Shown piece after piece: positions 43,416-51,745 of a DNA stretch of 64,000 bases (the first letter of the stretch is position 1; every line of letters begins with the position of its first letter). The notes under the pieces were generated by a model. It saw only the letters and a list, made by a program, of their open reading frames with translations. It did not search any database and had not been told where the DNA came from. The stretch comes from Neoalteromonas facilis. Lineage in GTDB: Bacteria > Pseudomonadota > Gammaproteobacteria > Enterobacterales > Alteromonadaceae. Location of the stretch: assembly GCF_002807665.1 (NCBI RefSeq), contig NZ_PEAY01000004.1, positions 62,001 to 126,000 of the forward strand, read 5' to 3'. The position numbers and the translations under genes were made by a program.

Positions 43416-44675
43416 TTATTGGCGAAGCAGGATGGTGTCTGCATCTTCAAATTGTTGATAAGTAGAAATAATGATTTGGTCGCTTTCTTGAAGCCCTTCT
43501 AGCACTTCAACATCGCGCATGCTGTAGGCGCCAAGACGGATGTCGACTTTGTGGGCCAAGTCTCCTTCAACTTTGTAAGCGATATAGCCACCTGCTTGGG
43601 TAAAGCTGCCGCGGCGTACTTTCAATACATTCGCCTTGTTTTCCAGCAGCACACGCGCAGTAACTTGTTGATTCTGGCGCAGCTGAGATATGTCTTCCGT
43701 ACGAAGACGTACACGTGTGGTAATTTCACGCTGTTTGATTTCAGGCGAAACGGAAGCCACTACCCCTTCTATACGCTGGTTGCCGATGCGTATTTCTACT
43801 GGCAACCCAATGTTTAACTCATTGGCATAACTCTCGGCGACTTGGATTTCGGCCTCATAAGCGCTGAGATCGACCAATGTCATAAGCGGTGTATTTTTGT
43901 CGACTAAGGCTTTTGGCTGAACTAGAAGATTCCCGACAACACCGTCTACACTTGCGCGGATGGTTAATTCGTCGAGTTTACGTTTGAGCTCTTCTACAAC
44001 CAACGCTTGTCGTTGCACCGTGCTGCGTGATGACTCTAATTCAAACGCAAGTGTGTCTTTGGCTAACGACACTTCCTCTTGTGCGTGTTTGAAGTTCAAT
44101 TTTGCGCGCGCAAGATCGTCAATGGCTTCCTCATGGTCGATTTGACTGATCAGATTGTTTTTGATGCTCTGATTAGCCCGGCGACTTTCACGTTCTGCCG
44201 CTTGTAGGTCAACTTCAGCAAGATCTAGGCGTTTGGTTAACTCGAGCGTTTGACGGCGGGCATCCAGCTCTTGGCGCGCAAGCTCGCCTTCGAGACGCTG
44301 CATTTCGGAGTTTTCTTGCTTCAGTTGGTTGGCCAATTCAGGGCTTTCAACTTGGGCGACCACTTCGCCAACGGTAACCTGATCACCGGGTTTGACATTG
44401 AGTTCAACAAACCCTTGTTGAGGCGCGTATAGTTGTGGTGCGTTGGCAGCCACGACTCGTCCGTTTGCCACGATATCACGGACTAGGTCCCCACGTTCTA
44501 ACTGTGCGATTTGCAAGGTACCGCGGTCGACAGATTTCTGCGCACCACTGGTATTCAATAGCGCGTTAGCTGCAAAGCCGACAGTCAGTAAAGCGATGCC
44601 AGCGAATATCGCAAATCGCTTCACCCGGCCATTGTCTTTAATGATGACATCTTGGCTGCTGGTATCTCTAATCAC
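43416..44675 (-). CDS. HlyD-family membrane fusion protein of ABC efflux pump
   Basis: 419 residues from the GTG at 44675, which has AGGAG seven bases upstream; a longer reading starting at 44729 lies in the leader and shows no family match. One membrane helix near residue 20-40 anchors it. The periplasmic part has a lipoyl half (QQGFVELNVKPGDQVTVGEVVAQVESPELANQL region), a long coiled coil (about 115-215) and the second lipoyl half with ASVDGVVGNLLVQPKALV. Beta-barrel and membrane-proximal domains follow. It is first in the operon and bridges the permeases to an outer membrane channel. A good sigma-54 promoter and two regulator dyads lie upstream. Confidence 0.92.
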   Translation of the reverse strand: MIRDTSSQDVIIKDNGRVKRFAIFAGIALLTVGFAANALLNTSGAQKSVDRGTLQIAQLERGDLVRDIVANGRVVAANAPQLYAPQQGFVELNVKPGDQVTVGEVVAQVESPELANQLKQENSEMQRLEGELARQELDARRQTLELTKRLDLAEVDLQAAERESRRANQSIKNNLISQIDHEEAIDDLARAKLNFKHAQEEVSLAKDTLAFELESSRSTVQRQALVVEELKRKLDELTIRASVDGVVGNLLVQPKALVDKNTPLMTLVDLSAYEAEIQVAESYANELNIGLPVEIRIGNQRIEGVVASVSPEIKQREITTRVRLRTEDISQLRQNQQVTARVLLENKANVLKVRRGSFTQAGGYIAYKVEGDLAHKVDIRLGAYSMRDVEVLEGLQESDQIIISTYQQFEDADTILLRQ

Positions 44676-44752
44676 GGCAATTCTCCTGTTAACAATCGTT
44701 GTGGTGCGATGTACCTGTACGGCGGACATCTGCGCACATTGTATTAACAGTT

Positions 44753-44768
44753 AGCGATTAGCATGCCA
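44753..44768 (-). promoter_or_regulatory. Sigma-54 (-24/-12) promoter of the efflux operon
   Basis: The minus strand reads TGGCATG-CTAA-TCGCT, against the consensus TGGCAYR-N4-TTGCW. The GG and GC are ten bases apart as required, and only one core base of the -12 half differs. Transcription would start near 44742, giving a leader of about 67 bases to the GTG at 44675. It fits the NtrC-type regulator in the same operon. Confidence 0.85.
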
Positions 44769-44823
44769 ATCTATAAGGCATTGATAAACAAGTGTTATTT
44801 TTGCAACTGGCCGGTTAGAGAAG

Positions 44824-44835
44824 TGTCCGCGGACA
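44824..44835. promoter_or_regulatory. Enhancer dyad A (TGTCCG-CGGACA)
   Basis: TGTCCGCGGACA is a perfect 12-base palindrome centred about 88 bases before the predicted sigma-54 transcription start, the usual distance for an NtrC-type enhancer. Its half-sites reappear in dyad B, 20 bases upstream. Confidence 0.75.
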
Positions 44836-44864
44836 GTAAAAGTGTCCGGGCGGACACTTTTACT
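44835..44864. promoter_or_regulatory. Enhancer dyad B (TGTCCG-GG-CGGACA, 30-base perfect palindrome)
   Basis: 14-base arms AGTAAAAGTGTCCG and CGGACACTTTTACT flank a central GG. The core TGTCCG/CGGACA is the same as in dyad A, and the centres are 20 bases apart, two helical turns, so two regulator dimers would lie on one face. It is centred about 108 bases before the predicted start. It lies ten bases after the stop of the M14 gene and might also form a hairpin there. Confidence 0.75.
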
Positions 44865-44873
44865 GGCGGATTA

Positions 44874-45785
44874 TCAAATAGATTGGAGATATTTCAGACC
44901 ACCAGAAATGGCGGCTATTTGGGCGTCAATACATTGCTGTGGGGTAGCATTCGGACTATCAGGGTATACTTCTGTTGTGGTGACATAAGGGGCATCGGTA
45001 AAGCCACCACACAGGAATAGCGCACGTTTGTCATAGTGAATAACACCTTTTTGCTCAACATCAGCGCCTATGATTTTGCCATCTTCATCTGCTGGAGCGA
45101 TATGCGTGACCTTCTCGACCTCAGCAATTACAGCGGTTTGGAAATCAGGTTGAGAGCGGCTGGTATCGTCAACCGTGTAAAATCCATCCGGTATGTTCCA
45201 AATATCATGAGTTGTCCCATCTCGTGCAGCGAGCGCTGGACGGAACTCCGAATTATCTGTATCAGTTGTTTCATGTAGGTCGAAATGAGCCAGTAGTGTT
45301 ACCCCGCTATTTTTAACATACTGCATAGCCAGCGCTGCCTCAGGGGCAGGACTGTCAGGATAAAATGAACGGTTTGGATCAATCGCTAGCGGGTTCCAAC
45401 GGTTAACGGTTTCATACCCCCACGGACTTAGGCACGGTAAAACAATGAAGTTGAAATCGTTTTCAAAGGTGTGTGCAGCGTTTGCTAGAAAGCCCAATGC
45501 ACCTTGTACGCCACTGGTTTCGTAACCGTGTACACCGCCGGTCACGAGTATTACGGGTTTGTCAGTTGACCAATTGCGGCTTTTTAGTGCGAATAAGGGA
45601 AATCGTTCTGTGTCATATGGCAATGCGCCATATTGTTCCACTTCAAAATCATCGCGCAAGGCTTCGATTTTAGGTAGTACTTCTTCAGCGTAGGCGCGCT
45701 TTACCACTTGTTGTGACAGCCATTGCGCTTTCTCTTGTTCACCCCAGGGAGAACCCGGTGTGCCAATTGGATATTCTTGCTCCAC
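44874..45785 (-). CDS. Zinc carboxypeptidase-like protein (M14/succinylglutamate desuccinylase-like)
   Basis: 303 residues, no signal peptide. The zinc-binding HxxE appears as GVHGYET (His86, Glu89) and the third ligand as the histidine of HFDLHE (about 171). A DPNRSF segment (about 136-141) matches the substrate-carboxylate arginine site of the M14 family. The chain is close to the usual M14 fold length, but the exact substrate (peptide, N-acyl amino acid or other) cannot be chosen. The gene precedes the efflux operon on the same strand. Its stop is ten bases from the enhancer palindrome, so its transcript probably stops near there. Confidence 0.85.
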   Translation of the reverse strand: MEQEYPIGTPGSPWGEQEKAQWLSQQVVKRAYAEEVLPKIEALRDDFEVEQYGALPYDTERFPLFALKSRNWSTDKPVILVTGGVHGYETSGVQGALGFLANAAHTFENDFNFIVLPCLSPWGYETVNRWNPLAIDPNRSFYPDSPAPEAALAMQYVKNSGVTLLAHFDLHETTDTDNSEFRPALAARDGTTHDIWNIPDGFYTVDDTSRSQPDFQTAVIAEVEKVTHIAPADEDGKIIGADVEQKGVIHYDKRALFLCGGFTDAPYVTTTEVYPDSPNATPQQCIDAQIAAISGGLKYLQSI

Positions 45786-45947
45786 GTTAATTCCTCACCC
45801 TTATTCAACGATTACCAATATTTCAGATGGCGTACGTTAAACCGCTTAACGCTAATGATCAATTCAGCATTGTTGTTAGCAAAACTTTTCCGTTATAAGC
45901 GAGGTTTCATGCTATGTTTCAGTTTTTACTTATCCAAGGTGAAGTAG

Positions 45948-46505
45948 ATGAATCTCATTAACAGAGTGCGCCATTCTTTGATTGTTTTGTGCCTAGCGGG
46001 GATGACGCTCAGCAGCAGCGCCTTTGCGCAATTATCTAAGTTCAGTGACGGACCGGTGATAGAGGGCTTTGGTAAGAAAGTAGTCGTTGGAGAATCAAAA
46101 TTCTCAGTCGATCAGAGCTTCAAGGTTGCCTTCGATGTTGCCGCTACAGGTGATGCTGGGGAGGTCAACCGTAAATTTGATAGCTTAGCGCGTTTTATCA
46201 ATATGAATGTTGCTGCGGGTATCAATAAAGAGAATATCCAACTGGCGTTAGTGGTGCATGGTAAGGCGAGTCTGGACCTGCTCAACAATGAAACTTATCA
46301 ACGGGCAAAGGAAAGTGACAACGCCAATATTCCATTGCTAGAAAGCTTGATGAAAAACAATGTTCAAGTATTCATTTGTGGGCAGTCTATGACGGCCTAT
46401 GAAATAGCGCCTGAACAACTCGTTGATGGTGTGCAAGTGGCGTTATCTGCAATGACCGCACATGCGCTGCTGCAACAGCAAGGTTATACCGTTAATCCAT
46501 TTTAA
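45948..46505 (+). CDS. Secreted DsrE-like protein
   Basis: 185 residues with a signal peptide (about 1-28, ending SAFAQL). The mature part has the alpha/beta DsrE/DsrF fold pattern: a KVAFDV strand, a FDSLARFINMNVAAGI helix, a LALVVHG strand and a VFICGQSMTAY segment with the single cysteine. DsrE relatives carry persulfide sulfur, but secreted members with one cysteine are uncharacterised. AAGGTG lies before the ATG. Two more genes follow on the same strand with 20-base and 11-base gaps, likely one operon. It is divergent from the carboxypeptidase-like gene. Confidence 0.72.
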   Translation: MNLINRVRHSLIVLCLAGMTLSSSAFAQLSKFSDGPVIEGFGKKVVVGESKFSVDQSFKVAFDVAATGDAGEVNRKFDSLARFINMNVAAGINKENIQLALVVHGKASLDLLNNETYQRAKESDNANIPLLESLMKNNVQVFICGQSMTAYEIAPEQLVDGVQVALSAMTAHALLQQQGYTVNPF

Positions 46506-46525
46506 TTAAGAGCGTAACGAAAAAC

Positions 46526-47053
46526 ATGATGAAGGTTGGGTTTAAACCAGTGTCGCAGGTGGCGGCAGTAGTCTGTTGTTGGCTGTTTTCCCTGCATGTG
46601 AATGCTTTAGAGTTCACTATCGGGCAAAAAGACATTAACCGATTTGTAAAAATGGCGTTCCCATACAAGCAATCGTATCAAGGCGCTGACGTATTCTTCT
46701 CTGATCCAGACGTCACGCTTGATGGCCTGAACAATGAAATTCGCATCAATACGCTCATCAGTGCTTATAAAGACAACCGCATTTTGAAGGCCAAAGCGAC
46801 AATTTCAGGTGAACTGCTCTATGATGCGATTGACTATAATTTACAAATTAAAGAACCCAGTATTCGCGAGTTTAAAGTGCTGGAAAATGGCATTGACGAT
46901 GCCCAACAATTGATAAGAGGTATTCGTGATGTTGTGGGTCAATCTCTGCCGATTATCGTGTTACTGGATTTGGATAAGTTTGATGTGGGATTCGGTAAAA
47001 TACAGCCTAAGTCGATTGTGGTCGGCAATAAAAAATTAGTGATTACATTGTAA
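46526..47053 (+). CDS. DUF1439 (YceB-like) exported protein
   Basis: 175 residues with a signal peptide (about 1-27, ending NALEF). The body has the DUF1439 pattern: FTIGQKDINRFVKMAFPYKQ at the start, then alternating strands with the FGKIQPKSIVVGNKKLVITL end. Escherichia coli YceB, a lipoprotein of unknown function, belongs here; this copy lacks a lipobox at the cleavage site. Two ATG codons open the gene. It lies between the DsrE-like and ATP-grasp genes. Confidence 0.75.
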   Translation: MMKVGFKPVSQVAAVVCCWLFSLHVNALEFTIGQKDINRFVKMAFPYKQSYQGADVFFSDPDVTLDGLNNEIRINTLISAYKDNRILKAKATISGELLYDAIDYNLQIKEPSIREFKVLENGIDDAQQLIRGIRDVVGQSLPIIVLLDLDKFDVGFGKIQPKSIVVGNKKLVITL

Positions 47054-47064
47054 GAGAGTTGTTG

Positions 47065-47928
47065 ATGAAACATGTCGCTATTTTAACCATGGATAGTTTG
47101 GCAGATTTTTTTGCCTATGACGTTATGCTGGATGAACCGTTTCAAAAAGCCGGTTGGCAAACGCATCATGTCTCCTGGCGAAACACGCAAGTGGATTGGA
47201 ATGACTACGATGTCGTTATTGTGCGCAGCCCTTGGGATTATCAACAAGCGCCAGAAGCCTTTTTAGCGTGCTTGCAGCGTATTGAGGCTTCTAAAGCCAC
47301 ATTGGAGAATCCATATTCTTTAATGGAATGGAACCTTGCCAAGACCTATTTACGCGACTTAGCAGACAATGGCGTTAGTATTGTGCCGACTCTTTGGCTC
47401 GACGAATATCAAGACGATATGCTTGAGATGGGGTTTAGTCAGTTTGCCACTGACACATTGATTGTAAAGCCGGTGGTGAGTGCAAATGCTGACTTTACGT
47501 ATCGCATCCCTATTCAAGATAGTGAGCAATATAAAGCAGAATTAAAGACGGTCTTTAGTGCTCGACCGCTCATGGTACAGCCGTTTTTGCCCTCTATTTT
47601 GTCACCCGGCGAATATTCGTTGTTCTATTTTGATCACCAATATAGTCATGCAATCTTAAAAACACCCAAAGCGCAGGATTTTCGTGTTCAGGAAGAGCAT
47701 GGTGGCAGCTTAGCACTGATAACACCAAGTCAAGATATGCTGGAAGTGGCGCAGAAAACACTGGCAGCGTTACCGGAACGCGCCTTGTATGCACGCATCG
47801 ACCTTATCGAAACTGATCATGGACTTGCTGTGATGGAAGTTGAACTGATCGAGCCGTCACTGTATTTCAATATGGATGATTCGTCGGCACAGCGTTTTGT
47901 CGATATCTTTTGTCAAAAATACCCTTAG
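47065..47928 (+). CDS. ATP-grasp ligase-like protein
   Basis: 287 residues from the ATG at 47065, with GAGAG before it. The N-terminal part has a VAILTMDSL start and DYDVVIVRSPWDY, and the middle LIVKPVVSANADFTYRI reads as the ATP-grasp lysine and loop. ARIDLIETDHGLAVMEVELIEPSLYF near the end carries the metal-binding glutamates and the EVELIEP motif seen in glutathione synthetase-like proteins. ATP-grasp enzymes join a carboxylate to an amine or thiol through an acyl phosphate. The substrate is not known. It converges on the PhzF-like gene 10 bases away. Confidence 0.8.
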   Translation: MKHVAILTMDSLADFFAYDVMLDEPFQKAGWQTHHVSWRNTQVDWNDYDVVIVRSPWDYQQAPEAFLACLQRIEASKATLENPYSLMEWNLAKTYLRDLADNGVSIVPTLWLDEYQDDMLEMGFSQFATDTLIVKPVVSANADFTYRIPIQDSEQYKAELKTVFSARPLMVQPFLPSILSPGEYSLFYFDHQYSHAILKTPKAQDFRVQEEHGGSLALITPSQDMLEVAQKTLAALPERALYARIDLIETDHGLAVMEVELIEPSLYFNMDDSSAQRFVDIFCQKYP

Positions 47929-47938
47929 TTGACGCCAA

Positions 47939-48721
47939 TCAGGGGAGAGTGATTGTCCCTTGTAAGTAGTCAACCGCTTGACCAAGTAGCACAACACGGT
48001 CGTCTTTCAGTGTGCAGGTGATATCGCCACTGCGTTTTGATATTTGGCGTGCATGTAGAGTCGATTTATTCAGTTCCAATGCCCAGTATGGCGCCAGTTC
48101 ACAGTGCGCTGAACCGGTTACGGGATCTTCATTTACGCGCAATTTAGGGAAAAAACAGCGACTAACAAAGTCACATTGTTCGCCAGGTGCCGTCACGACG
48201 ACACCGCGAAGATCTAGTTCGCCAAGTAGTGCTAAGTCTGGCGCTAATTCACGTAGCTCAACCTCACTTTCCACTCGAACTATGTAATCAAAGCCCACTA
48301 AGGTTTCTACAATAGGCACATTCAGTGCGCGTTGAAGTGTTGCGGGTGTAGCCACCGGCTTAATCTCCGTAGCAGGGAAGTCCATCTCGTAACCTGCAAC
48401 ATTGCAATTCACAATCAAAGTTCCACTACGGGTATCAAATTTCAGCGTTTTTTCTGGGTGTTGCAGATGCGTATGGAGCACATGGGCGGCAGCCAATGTG
48501 GCATGACCGCACAAATCCACTTCGGCTTCAGGTGTAAACCAACGAAGAGCGATTTTACCCCCTGAAACGACAAAAAATGCGGTCTCAGATAAGTTATTTT
48601 CGTCGGCAATTTTCTGCAAGGTGCTATCGTCTAACCAATAAGGCAAAGGGCATACAGCCGCAGGGTTGCCGCCAAAGCATGAAGTGGTAAATGCATCGAC
48701 TTGAAAAATGGGGAGTTGCAT
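47939..48721 (-). CDS. PhzF family epimerase/isomerase-like protein
   Basis: 260 residues from the ATG at 48721, which begins the family's VDAFT strand; a longer reading upstream lacks family support. No good ribosome site is seen. It has FGGNPAAVC, the NLSETAFF loop with the catalytic glutamate, DLCGHAT and EDPVTGSAHC. PhzF-type enzymes isomerise dihydro-aromatic or similar substrates, but most genomic homologues lie outside phenazine clusters and have no known reaction. No phenazine genes are near. Confidence 0.9.
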   Translation of the reverse strand: MQLPIFQVDAFTTSCFGGNPAAVCPLPYWLDDSTLQKIADENNLSETAFFVVSGGKIALRWFTPEAEVDLCGHATLAAAHVLHTHLQHPEKTLKFDTRSGTLIVNCNVAGYEMDFPATEIKPVATPATLQRALNVPIVETLVGFDYIVRVESEVELRELAPDLALLGELDLRGVVVTAPGEQCDFVSRCFFPKLRVNEDPVTGSAHCELAPYWALELNKSTLHARQISKRSGDITCTLKDDRVVLLGQAVDYLQGTITLP

Positions 48722-48771
48722 GAAGAATGTTGACCGACAATGAAACCAGACGAACACAATATCTTATTCAT

Positions 48772-48807
48772 AAAAAAAGGTCAGCCTTAACTGGGCTGAC
48801 CTTTATT
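48772..48807 (-). terminator. Intrinsic terminator of the DUF3300 gene
   Basis: Arms AAAGGTCAGCC (48776-48786) and GGCTGACCTTT (48794-48804) with a seven-base loop. The minus-strand tail is seven T. It lies 23 bases past the DUF3300 stop, and a plus-strand T-tail is weaker. Confidence 0.92.
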
Positions 48808-48826
48808 TAAATAGAGTTGTGATGCC

Positions 48827-50128
48827 TTACTTTGTAGAAGTCTCACGTGAATTGCGTTTCACCGTATTTGACGGTCGCGGCTTAGGCTCTGGTCTGTAGG
48901 TCTTCACCGGCTTACTCGTTTTTGCGCTTGGTGGTGGCGTATAAGAACGCTTGGGTTTAACTTCACGCGATGGCGCTGGGATTTTCTCCCGAGTTTGTAC
49001 GGGTACGCTTGGTTTGATCACATCTCTTGATGGACTCGGAACCGATCGGTCTTTGTAACGTTCAGTTGTCGCTCTTTGCACCTTCTGTGGTGAAGGTTTT
49101 ACCACATCGCGATTGCGAGACGGTGTCGTTTTTGTGACAACATGACCAGGTGACTTAACGGTTTTAACATTGCGCGCTCGTTGTTCAAGATTAATGCTGG
49201 TCGGGCGCTGATACTCACCATAACGAGTAACATTCACCTCCCAGTTGCGCACCACTTTTACCGGCTCTTGCTGACGCACCACGCGTTGTTGGATCACCCG
49301 AGTACTGTAGCGCGCATGACGGTGCTGGGTATTGTGTGACCAACGCTTATACTCACGGCTATATACTCGTTTATAGTCCCTGTAGTAAGGGCGGCTGCTA
49401 TGATTCACCACAACATAGCCGTGATGCCAATGAAAACCACCGAAGAAAAAGTGTGATGCAATATGAATACTGGGGCTCCAGTAAAAACCAGCACTTAGAC
49501 GATAATGGCGTGGATGGTGCCAGTAGTATGGCGAGCGCACATGCCACCAGTCGCCGTAAATCATACGAGTGTCATAGTAAGGTACATACACAACACGATC
49601 TCGTACGGTCTCGATAACCACTACGTTATCTTCTCGTTCTACGTTGACATATTCATTGCTGTGCAAGTTGCCTTTACGATACGCAATATCACGGAGTACC
49701 TGAATACGTGACATTACCCACTCTTCATCGGCAATGACAGCATCACCAAGATAATTTAGCCAGTCGATGTCTTCGCTCATTTGTGCCAGCACACGGTCGA
49801 ACGGCGCTAATGCTTTGACACTGGGATCCCAATCAAAAACGTCAACACGGCGGCGGATTTGATCTTCGCTTAGGCTATCATTGTTTTCTCGCCAACGCGC
49901 TGCTCGGATCACGTCCATCGGATAGGTTGATGCGATCAGCACATGCGTTAATAATGTATCTGGGTACAGTGCGATAGGCGCTAGTACGTTATCTAACTGT
50001 TCTTCTGTTAGCGCAGTCGAACTATAATCGTCGTTATACTCTCTCGCACTCGCGAACTGAATGGCTAAGCTGATACTCAGTATCAACGCCAAAGCATAAA
50101 TTATTGCTATTTTCTGAGTCGATTTCAT
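48827..50128 (-). CDS. Secreted DUF3300 protein
   Basis: 433 residues with a signal peptide (about 1-28, ending FASARE). The N-terminal half has the DUF3300 signature: LDNVLAPIALYPDTLLTHVLIASTYP and DWDPSVKALAPFDRVLAQMSED. The middle is rich in Tyr, His and Trp (YYWHHPRHYR, FFGGFHWHHGY) and the C-terminal half is a basic, proline- and serine-rich low-complexity tail. GGGGAGA lies before the ATG. The family is widespread in marine and environmental proteobacteria and has no known function; an extracytoplasmic, possibly polymer- or metal-binding role is only inference. Confidence 0.9.
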   Translation of the reverse strand: MKSTQKIAIIYALALILSISLAIQFASAREYNDDYSSTALTEEQLDNVLAPIALYPDTLLTHVLIASTYPMDVIRAARWRENNDSLSEDQIRRRVDVFDWDPSVKALAPFDRVLAQMSEDIDWLNYLGDAVIADEEWVMSRIQVLRDIAYRKGNLHSNEYVNVEREDNVVVIETVRDRVVYVPYYDTRMIYGDWWHVRSPYYWHHPRHYRLSAGFYWSPSIHIASHFFFGGFHWHHGYVVVNHSSRPYYRDYKRVYSREYKRWSHNTQHRHARYSTRVIQQRVVRQQEPVKVVRNWEVNVTRYGEYQRPTSINLEQRARNVKTVKSPGHVVTKTTPSRNRDVVKPSPQKVQRATTERYKDRSVPSPSRDVIKPSVPVQTREKIPAPSREVKPKRSYTPPPSAKTSKPVKTYRPEPKPRPSNTVKRNSRETSTK

Positions 50129-50322
50129 AGGTGTCTCCCCTTTACGAACGCCACCGATTGAGACAATGGCTTATCCTTACTTAGGGTTATAGAGTGTGGC
50201 GGCTTAACCAAAGCTGAATGGTTGCTGGCAAGTTGTTCAGATAATGGCTACTAGGCATATGGGTTTTCATCGCGCGAAAACTTCGTTAGTCTCGGGGCAA
50301 ACTAGAATTTAACGCCTACACA

Positions 50323-50826
50323 ATGCTAACACTTCGCCCTTTACAATCACTGGATGAACCTGACCTTGTTAACAGTCTGAACAACCCTAATGTCACGCGT
50401 TTTTTGTCTTCAAACATTCCTCAACCATACTCAAGCGAAGATGCGCGCTGGTGGGTAGATACGGGCTGTAATATTGATACGATAGTTCGCGCGATTGAGT
50501 GGGATGGGTCTTTTTGTGGCACGGTGGGTGTTTATCTGCAAAAAAATGAATACGCACACGCCGCTGAACTGGGTTATTGGCTTGATGAGGCGTTTTGGGG
50601 GCGCGGAATAGCGACACAAGCCGTTGAGGCCTTTATAAATTGGTTAGCCATTACAACAGCTATCACGCGTATCTATAACCCAGTGACATCATCGAATTTG
50701 GCTTCCATTCGCGTGATGGAAAAGTTGGGCTTTGTGTGTGAGGGACGATTGAGAAATTCGGTTACGCATAATGGGGCTTTTTTTGATGAGCTACTGTTCG
50801 CAAAAATCGTAGCGCCTGTAGACTAA
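50323..50826 (+). CDS. GNAT N-acetyltransferase, RimJ/RimL-like
   Basis: 167 residues, the usual size for RimJ/RimL-like GNAT enzymes that transfer acetyl from acetyl-CoA to an amine, often a protein N-terminus. It has LTLRPLQSLDEPDLV at the start, the AELGYWLDEAFWGRGIATQAVEAFI acetyl-CoA loop (shown in part as WGRGIAT) and SNLASIRVMEKLGF near the end. There is no clear ribosome site before the ATG. Its stop overlaps the stop of the convergent binding-protein gene by four bases. Confidence 0.9.
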   Translation: MLTLRPLQSLDEPDLVNSLNNPNVTRFLSSNIPQPYSSEDARWWVDTGCNIDTIVRAIEWDGSFCGTVGVYLQKNEYAHAAELGYWLDEAFWGRGIATQAVEAFINWLAITTAITRIYNPVTSSNLASIRVMEKLGFVCEGRLRNSVTHNGAFFDELLFAKIVAPVD

Positions 50827-51623
50827 TTAGCTGACGTTATCGGGATTATTTGGCGACTGGCATGACTTACGTGGTGCCAGAATTCGTCAACTTTGTTTTG
50901 GTTTTGTTGATAGAAGTCGCGGTTAAACGGAATATGCCAGATACTTTCTTTTACCGCACCCTGGCTTGATATCACTTGACCCTGAGCACCTAGCCTCTGT
51001 ATTGCACTCAGGCCAATGAGCCGCTCTACCAAGTATCCGTCTAGTCGCCCTAGCGCGACTTGTTTGATCCCATTGTCGAGTGAGTAAGAAAATTCTGAAT
51101 TGAGCTGTTGCTCGATGAGGAACTGATTTAATACATAGCCCGCAGGAGCTTGCAGGCCGTATTGTTTGAGTTGTTTGTAGGTATCGACATTTAGACCACT
51201 AGCATTGAATAGTTGACCGGCTTGTTCCGCAGCATGCAAACGCCCTGAAGCTTTGTATAAAATTGTATAGCGGGCCTTCGCAAGGTAGTCATCGTTCATT
51301 GGGAAAGCGTATTGCTGTTCTCGCTCAGGTGTCTTTATGACGCCAAACAGAGCATCAAAACTACCATTTTGTGTACCTTGTAGACAGCGTTTCCATGGCC
51401 TTGCGGAAAAACTTACTTGTACATCAGAGTCCGCCGCTGCGCGAGTGATAACATCGATCAGGAGGCCAGTTGGATCCTCGCCTGAAACAGAATAGGTAAT
51501 GTAGGGGTTATAGTCCTGATTTTCGTGACAAATTACCCAAGCTTGGCCGTAAACCCTAGACGTCCACAACAGCATGGACATCAAAAGACATAACGACAAA
51601 GCATGAAATAAAGTGCGAGTCAT
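50823..51623 (-). CDS. Orphan periplasmic solute-binding (SBP family 3-like) protein
   Basis: 266 residues with a signal peptide (about 1-27, ending VYGQA). SBP_bac_3-like segments are PTGLLIDVITRAAADSDV, ARPWKRCLQGTQNGSFDALFGV and QVALGRLDGYLVERLIG. The PW-x-RCL motif is shared with the binding protein at 5515-6219, so both belong to the same subgroup. No permease or ATPase gene is near, so a scavenging or sensory role is as likely as transport. It converges on the acetyltransferase with a four-base overlap. Confidence 0.75.
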   Translation of the reverse strand: MTRTLFHALSLCLLMSMLLWTSRVYGQAWVICHENQDYNPYITYSVSGEDPTGLLIDVITRAAADSDVQVSFSARPWKRCLQGTQNGSFDALFGVIKTPEREQQYAFPMNDDYLAKARYTILYKASGRLHAAEQAGQLFNASGLNVDTYKQLKQYGLQAPAGYVLNQFLIEQQLNSEFSYSLDNGIKQVALGRLDGYLVERLIGLSAIQRLGAQGQVISSQGAVKESIWHIPFNRDFYQQNQNKVDEFWHHVSHASRQIIPITSAN

Positions 51624-51745
51624 GAACCTACAGCTTAAAAGTTTTTCAACGTAGTTATTAAAAGGTAACCCGGCAGAATGTCAATGTTCAATGGTTACTG
51701 AGGAGGACTTTTGCCCTTATTATGACGTCTATCAGCTGCCTTCGA

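Noticed and set aside
47939-48721. Phenazine biosynthesis cluster around the PhzF-like gene
   Set aside because: No other phz genes are present; isolated PhzF homologues are common and do not imply phenazine production.
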